This document shows positions 59,101 through 64,000 of a stretch of DNA of 64,000 bases, piece after piece. A program made the translations under genes and the position numbers. Positions within the stretch are counted from its first letter, which is position 1. Each line of letters starts with the position of its first letter. The notes beneath the pieces are model-generated. The model saw only the letters and a list, made by a program, of their open reading frames with translations, made no database searches and was not told the DNA's origin. This DNA is from Marthasterias glacialis (lineage: Eukaryota > Echinodermata > Asteroidea > Forcipulatida > Asteriidae), in contig OU452224.1 of the NCBI GenBank assembly GCA_911728455.2, positions 4,340,001 through 4,404,000 of the forward strand. The letters are read 5' to 3'.

Positions 59101-62100
59101 ATGGGCTTTCCGAAAATGCCGGTCTTGGGGCTGCGGGAAAAACAGGGAGGTTGCCAGGGACCGCGGAAGGAGGACACCCCGAGGATGTCCAGTGCATACG
59201 GACATGCTGTGTACGTCAACAACAGCCATGGCTGCTACGTGTGTACTGGATCGAAGCCAGCAAAATAAAAAAAAAACGCCGAAAAAAGAAGTCGGCAGCA
59301 CCACGGCTAATAACTACAGAAATAATGGGGCTAGAGAGAAATTTCTTGTACCTGCAGTCAGCTACCATAGTCCTGCATCCGAAAATCTGGTTTTCCCGGC
59401 CAGCCAGGGCCGTCTTCCGCCTTGAAACGACCAGGGAGCGGGGCTGCTCCGAGTGCGCTTCAAACGCCTGTCTCATGGCACTTTTGTACACGAAGCTGTA
59501 ACAGAGTGAAAACAAGACATAGCAACGACTCTATCTCCCAAAGTATTGGCGGGAAACTGACAAGTCCGACACTGTCTGAAAGCCCTGCTCATGGGCTTTC
59601 CGAAAATGCCGGTCTTGGGGCTGAGGGAAAAACAAGGAGGTTGCCAGGGACCGCGGAAGGAGGACACCCCGAGGATGTCCAGTGCATACGGACATGCTGT
59701 GTGTGCGTCAACAATAGCCAAGGCTGCCGCGTGTGTACTGGATCGAAGCCAGCAAAAAAAAAAACGCCGAAAAAAGAAGTCGGCAGCACCACGGCTAATA
59801 ACTACAGAAATAATGGGGCTAGAGAGAAATTTCTTGTACCTGCAGTCAGCTACCATAGTCCTGCATCCGAAAATCTGGTTTTCCCGGCCAGCCAGGGCCG
59901 TCTTCCGCCTTGAAACGACCAGGGAGCGGGGCTGCTCCGAGTGCGCTCCAAACGCCTGTCTAATGGCACTTTTGTACACGAAGCTGTAACAGAGTGAAAA
60001 CAAGACTTAGCAACGACTCTATCTCCCAAAGTATTGGCGGGAAACTGACAAGTCTGACACTGTTGGAAAGCCCAGCTCATGGGCTTTCCGAAAATGCCGG
60101 TCTTGGGGCTGCGGGAAAAACAGGGAGGTTGCCAGGGACCGCGGAAGGAGGACACCCCGAGGATGTCCAGTGCATACGGACATGCTGTGTACGTCAACAA
60201 CAGCCATGGCTGCTACGTGTGTACTGGATCGAAGCCAGCAAAAAAAAAATAAAAACGCCGAAAAAAGAAGTCGGCAGCACCACGGCTAATAACTACAGAA
60301 ATAATGGGGCTAGAGAGAAATTTCTTGTACCTGCAGTCAGCTACCATAGTCCTGCATCCGAAAATCTGGTTTTCCCGGCCAGCCAGGGCCGTCTTCCGCC
60401 TTGAAACGACCAGGGAGCGGGGCTGCTCCGAGTGCGCTTCAAACGCCTGTCTCATGGCACTATTGTACACGAAGCTGTAACAGAGTGAAAACAAGACATA
60501 GCAACGACTCTATCTCCCAAAGTATTGGCGGGAAACTGACAAGTCCGACACTGTCTGAAAGCCCTGCTCATGGGCTTTCCGAAAATGCCGGTCTTGGGGC
60601 TGAGGGAAAAACAAGGAGGTTGCCAGGGACCGCGGAAGGAGGACACCCCGAGGATGTCCAGTGCATACGGACATGCTGTGTGTGCGTCAACAATAGCCAA
60701 GGCTGCCACGTGTGTACTGGATCGAAGCCAGCAAAAAAAAAACGCCGAAAAAAGAAGTCGGCAGCACTACGGCTAATAACTACAGAAATAATGGGGCTAG
60801 AGAATCATTTCTTGTACCTGCAGTCAGCTACCATAGTCTTGCATCCGAAAATCTGGTTTTCCCGGCCAGCCAGGGCCATCTTCAGCCTTCAAACGACCAG
60901 GGAGCGGGACTGCTCGGAGTGCGCTTCAAACTCCTGTCTAATGGCACTTTTGTACACGAAGCTGTAACAGATTGAAAACAAGACTTAGCAACGACTCTAT
61001 CTCCCAAAGTATTGGCGAGAAACTGACAAGTGTGACACTGTTGGAAAGCCCTGTTCATGGGTTTTCCGAAAATGCCAGTCTCGGGGCTGTGGGATAAACA
61101 GGGAGGTTGCCAGGGACCGTGGAAGGAGGACACCCCGAGGATGTCCAGTGCATACGGACATGCTGTATGTGCGTCAACAATAGCCAAGGCTGCTACGTGT
61201 GTACTGGATCGAAGCCAGCAAAAAAAAAAAAAAAAAACGCCGAAAAAAGAAGTCGGCAGCACCACGGCTAATAACTACAGAAATAATGGGGCTAGAGAGA
61301 AATTTCTTGTACCTGCAGTCAGCTACCATAGTCCTGCATCCGAAAATTTTGTTTTCCCGGCCAGCCAGGGCCGTCTTCCGCCTTGAAACGACCAGGGAGC
61401 GGGGCTGCTCCGAGTGCGCTCCAAACGCCTGTCTAATGGCACTTTTGTACACGAAGCTGTAACAGAGTGAAAACAAGACTTAGCAACGACTCTATCTCCC
61501 AAAGTATTGGCGGGAAACTGACAAGTCTGACACTGTTGGAAAACCCAGCTCATGGGCTTTCCGAAAATGCCGGTCTTGGGGCTGCGGGAAAAACAGGGAG
61601 GTTGCCAGGGACCGCGGAAGGAGGACACCCCGAGGATGTCCAGTGCATACGGACATGCTGTGTACGTCAACAACAGCCATGGCTGCTACGTGTGTACTGG
61701 ATCGAAGCCAGCAAAAAAAAAATAAAAACGCCGAAAAAAGAAGTCGGCAGCACCACGGCTAATAACTACAGAAATAATGGGGCTAGAGAGAAATTTCTTG
61801 TACCTGCAGTCAGCTACCATAGTCCTGCATCCGAAAATCTGGTTTTCCCGGCCAGCCAGGGCCGTCTTCCGCCTTGAAACGACCAGGGAGCTGGGCTGCT
61901 CCGAGTGCGCTTCAAACGCCTGTCTCATGGCACTTTTGTACACGAAGCTGTAACAGAGTGAAAACAAGACATAGCAACGACTCTATCTCCCAAAGTATTG
62001 GCGGGAAACTGACAAGTCCGACACTGTCTGAAAGCCCTGCTCATGGGCTTTCCGAAAAAGCCGGTCTTGGGGCTGAGGGAAAAACAAGGAGGTTGCCAGG

Positions 62101-63021
62101 GACCGCGGAAGGAGGACACCCCGAGGATGTCCAGTGCATACGGACATGCTGTGTGTGCGTCAACAATAGCCAAGGCTGCCACGTGTGTACTGGATCGAAG
62201 CCAGCAAAAAAAACGCCGAAAAAAGAAGTCGGCAGCACTACGGCTAATAACTACAGAAATAATGGGGCTAGAGAATCATTTCTTGTACCTGCAGTCAGCT
62301 ACCATAGTCTTGCATCCGAAAATCTGGTTTTCCCGGCCAGCCAGGGCCATCTTCCGCCTTCACACGACCAGGGAGCGGGACTGCTCCGAGTGCGCTTCAA
62401 ACTCCTGTCTAATGGCACTTTTGTACACGAAGCTGTAACAGATTGAAAACAAGACTTAGCAACGACTCTATCTCCCAAAGTATTGGCGAGAAACTGACAA
62501 GTGTGACACTGTTGGAAAGCCCTGCTCATGGGTTTTCCGAAAATGCCAGTCTCGGGGCTGTGGGATAAACAGGGAGGTTGCCAGGGACCGTGGAAGTAGG
62601 ACACCCCGAGGATGTCCAGTGCATACGGACATGCTGTATGTGCGTCAACAATAGCCAAGGCTGCTACGTGTGTACTGGATCGAAGCAAGCAAAAAAAAAA
62701 AAAAAAACGCCGAAAAAAGAAGTCGGCAGCACAACGGCCAATAACTCCAGAATTAATGGGGCTAGAGAGAAATTTCTTGTACCTGCAGTTAGCTACCATA
62801 GTTTTGCATCCGAAAATCTGGTTTTCCCGGCCAACCAGGGCCATCTTCCGCCTTGAAACGACCAGGGAGCGGGGCTGCTCCGAGTGCGCTTCAAACGCCT
62901 GCCTAATGGCACTTTTGTACACGAAGCTATAACAGAGTGAAAACAAGACTTAGAAACGACTCTATCTCCCAAAGTATTGGTGGAAAACTGACAAGTCTGA
63001 CACTGTTGGAAAGCCCTGCTC
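59101..63021. repeat. 978-bp dimer followed by two ~1,473-bp trimers
   Basis: Dimer anchors: 59,101 and 59,591. Trimer anchors: 60,079, 60,570, 61,057 and 61,552, 62,043, 62,528. The first type has CCCAGCTCATGGG and GCGGGAAAAACAGG, the second CTGTCTGAAAGCCC and GAGGGAAAAACAAGG, the third GGTTTTCCGAAAATGCCAGTCTC. The dimer lacks the third type, so the trimer is the dimer plus one inserted monomer, or the dimer a deletion product. Confidence 0.85.
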
Positions 63022-64000
63022 ATGGGCTTTCCGAAAATGCCGGTCTTGGGGCTGCGGGATAAACAGGGAGGTTGCCAGGGACCGCGGAAGGACACCCCGA
63101 GGATGTCCAGTGCATACGGCCATGCTGTGTGTGCGTCAACAATAGCCAAGGCTGCCATGTGTGTACTGGATCGAAGCCAGCAAAAAAAAAAAACGCCGAA
63201 AAAAGAAGTCGGCAGCACCACGGCTAATAACTACAGAAATAATGGGGCTAGAGAGAAATTTCTTGTACATGCAGTTAGCTACCATAGTCCTGCATCCGAA
63301 AATCTGGTTTTCCCGGCCAGCCAGGGCCGTCTTCCGCCTTGAAACGACCAGGGAGCGGGGCTGCTCCAAGTGCGCTTCAAACGCCTGCCTAATGGCACTT
63401 TTGTACACGAAGCTACAACAGAGTGAAAACAAGACTTAACAACGACTCTATCTCCCAAAGTATTGGCGGGAAACTGACAAGTCTGACACTGTCGGAAAGC
63501 CCTGCTCATGGGCTTTCCAAAAATGACGGTCTTGGGGCTGCGGGATAAACAGGGAGGTTGCCAGGGACCGCGGAAGGACACCCCGAGGATGTCCAGTGCA
63601 TACGGCCATGCTGTGTGTGCGTCAAAAATAGCCAAGGCTGCCACGTGTGTACTGGATCGAAGCCAGCAAAAAAAAAAAAAAAAAAAAACGCCGAAAAAAG
63701 AAGTCGGCGGCACCACGGCTAATAACTACAGAAATAATGGGGCTAGAGAATCATTTCTTGTACCTGCAGTCAGCTACCATAGTCTTGCATCCGAAAATCT
63801 GGTTTTCCCGGCCAGCCAGGGCCATCTTCCGCCTTCAAACGACCAGGGAGCGGGACTGCTCCGAGTGCGCTTCAAACGCCTGTCTAATGGCACTTTTGTA
63901 CACGAAGCTGTAACAGATTGAAAACAAGACTTAGCAACGACTCTATCTCCCAAAGTATTGGCGAGAAACTGACAAGTGTGACACTGTTGGAAAGCCCTGC
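63022..64000. repeat. Right-edge satellite monomers, array continues
   Basis: Anchors are 63,022 and 63,508; the window ends in the next monomer at GGAAAGCCCTGC. Both anchors show the 3-bp-shorter GCGGAAGGACACCCC form. The last full monomer has CTAGAGAATCATTTC and ends with ACAGATTGAAAAC, like the 60,570 and 62,043 types. There is no sign of the array ending. Confidence 0.9.

Larger units (their letters stand above)
1..64000. repeat. ~488-bp head-to-tail satellite array filling the window
   Basis: About 125 monomers follow one another in one orientation, with anchor spacing mostly 484-498 bp. Each normally holds, in order: a GGGCTTTCC hairpin, the GGGACCGCGG/GGACACCCCGAGG segment, CATACGGACATGCTGTGTG, a tRNA T-arm-like CTGGATCGAAGCCAG, a variable A-tract, GCCGA...TCGGC, AATAATGGGGCTAGAGAG, usually a PstI site (CTGCAG), TTCCCGGCCAGCCAGGGCC, GGAGCGGGGCTGCTC and GCACTTTTGTACACGAAGC. 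Length differences come mainly from the A-tract. Neither end of the array is in the window. I do not recognise the family. No rRNA genes, telomere repeats or retroelement coding sequence interrupt it; the only non-satellite DNA is the foldback element and short fillers at breakpoints. Confidence 0.98.

Noticed and set aside
1-64000. rDNA intergenic spacer subrepeats
   Set aside because: Spacer arrays are bounded by 18S/28S sequence within a few kilobases; none is seen in 64 kb.

Overview
The whole 64-kb window is tandem satellite DNA. I find no gene I would defend: no rRNA, tRNA, transposase, reverse transcriptase or other recognisable protein. A GC-balanced monomer of about 488 bp (usually 484-498 bp) is repeated head-to-tail, always in the same orientation, roughly 125 times. 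The array runs off both ends of the window. Long satellite DNA with higher-order repeats, microsatellite-like A-tracts and an inserted foldback-type element points to a eukaryotic nuclear genome in heterochromatic (possibly centromeric, subtelomeric or B/sex-chromosome-like) DNA. I do not recognise the monomer and cannot name the species or phylum.

Layout. Monomers are anchored below on the A of ATGGGCTTTCC. 1-3.85 kb: two copies of a 1,954-bp four-monomer unit. 3.85-5.27 kb: two copies of a 708-bp unit (one full plus one internally deleted monomer). 5.27-7.24 kb: diverged monomers. 7.24-13.1 kb: two copies of a 2,932-bp six-monomer unit. 12.1-25.35 kb: two copies of a ~6,372-bp 13-monomer unit, the second rearranged by an expanded 976-bp dimer. 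25.35-30.27 kb: ~984-bp dimers. 30.27-32.81 kb: ~1,120-bp units with an internal breakpoint. 32.81-45.54 kb: three copies of a 4,362-bp unit, each a foldback-type element plus about seven monomers. 45.54-64 kb: a further mosaic of 497-bp, ~1,220-bp, 4,766-bp-spaced, ~1,485-bp and ~1,473-bp units with several breakpoints.

The most interesting object is a 916-bp non-coding foldback-like mobile element, present twice intact (36,815-37,730 and 41,177-42,092) and once as a derivative lacking its left arm (32,810-33,367). It has two 360-bp terminal inverted repeats differing at only two bases. Each arm contains six 42-bp subrepeats and a perfect 24-bp palindrome near the outer end. The arms flank a 196-bp unique centre, and the element sits between 6-bp direct repeats (CCCCGA) that are present once in uninterrupted satellite monomers. 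The element was amplified together with the satellite, so large hairpin-forming palindromes recur every 4,362 bp. The derivative copy is broken within 2 bp of the boundary between the left arm and the central loop.

The many open reading frames of 60-274 codons are by-products of a satellite with few stops. They change frame with A-tract length and occur on both strands. No operon, pathway or gene cooperation can be described here; the content is structural.
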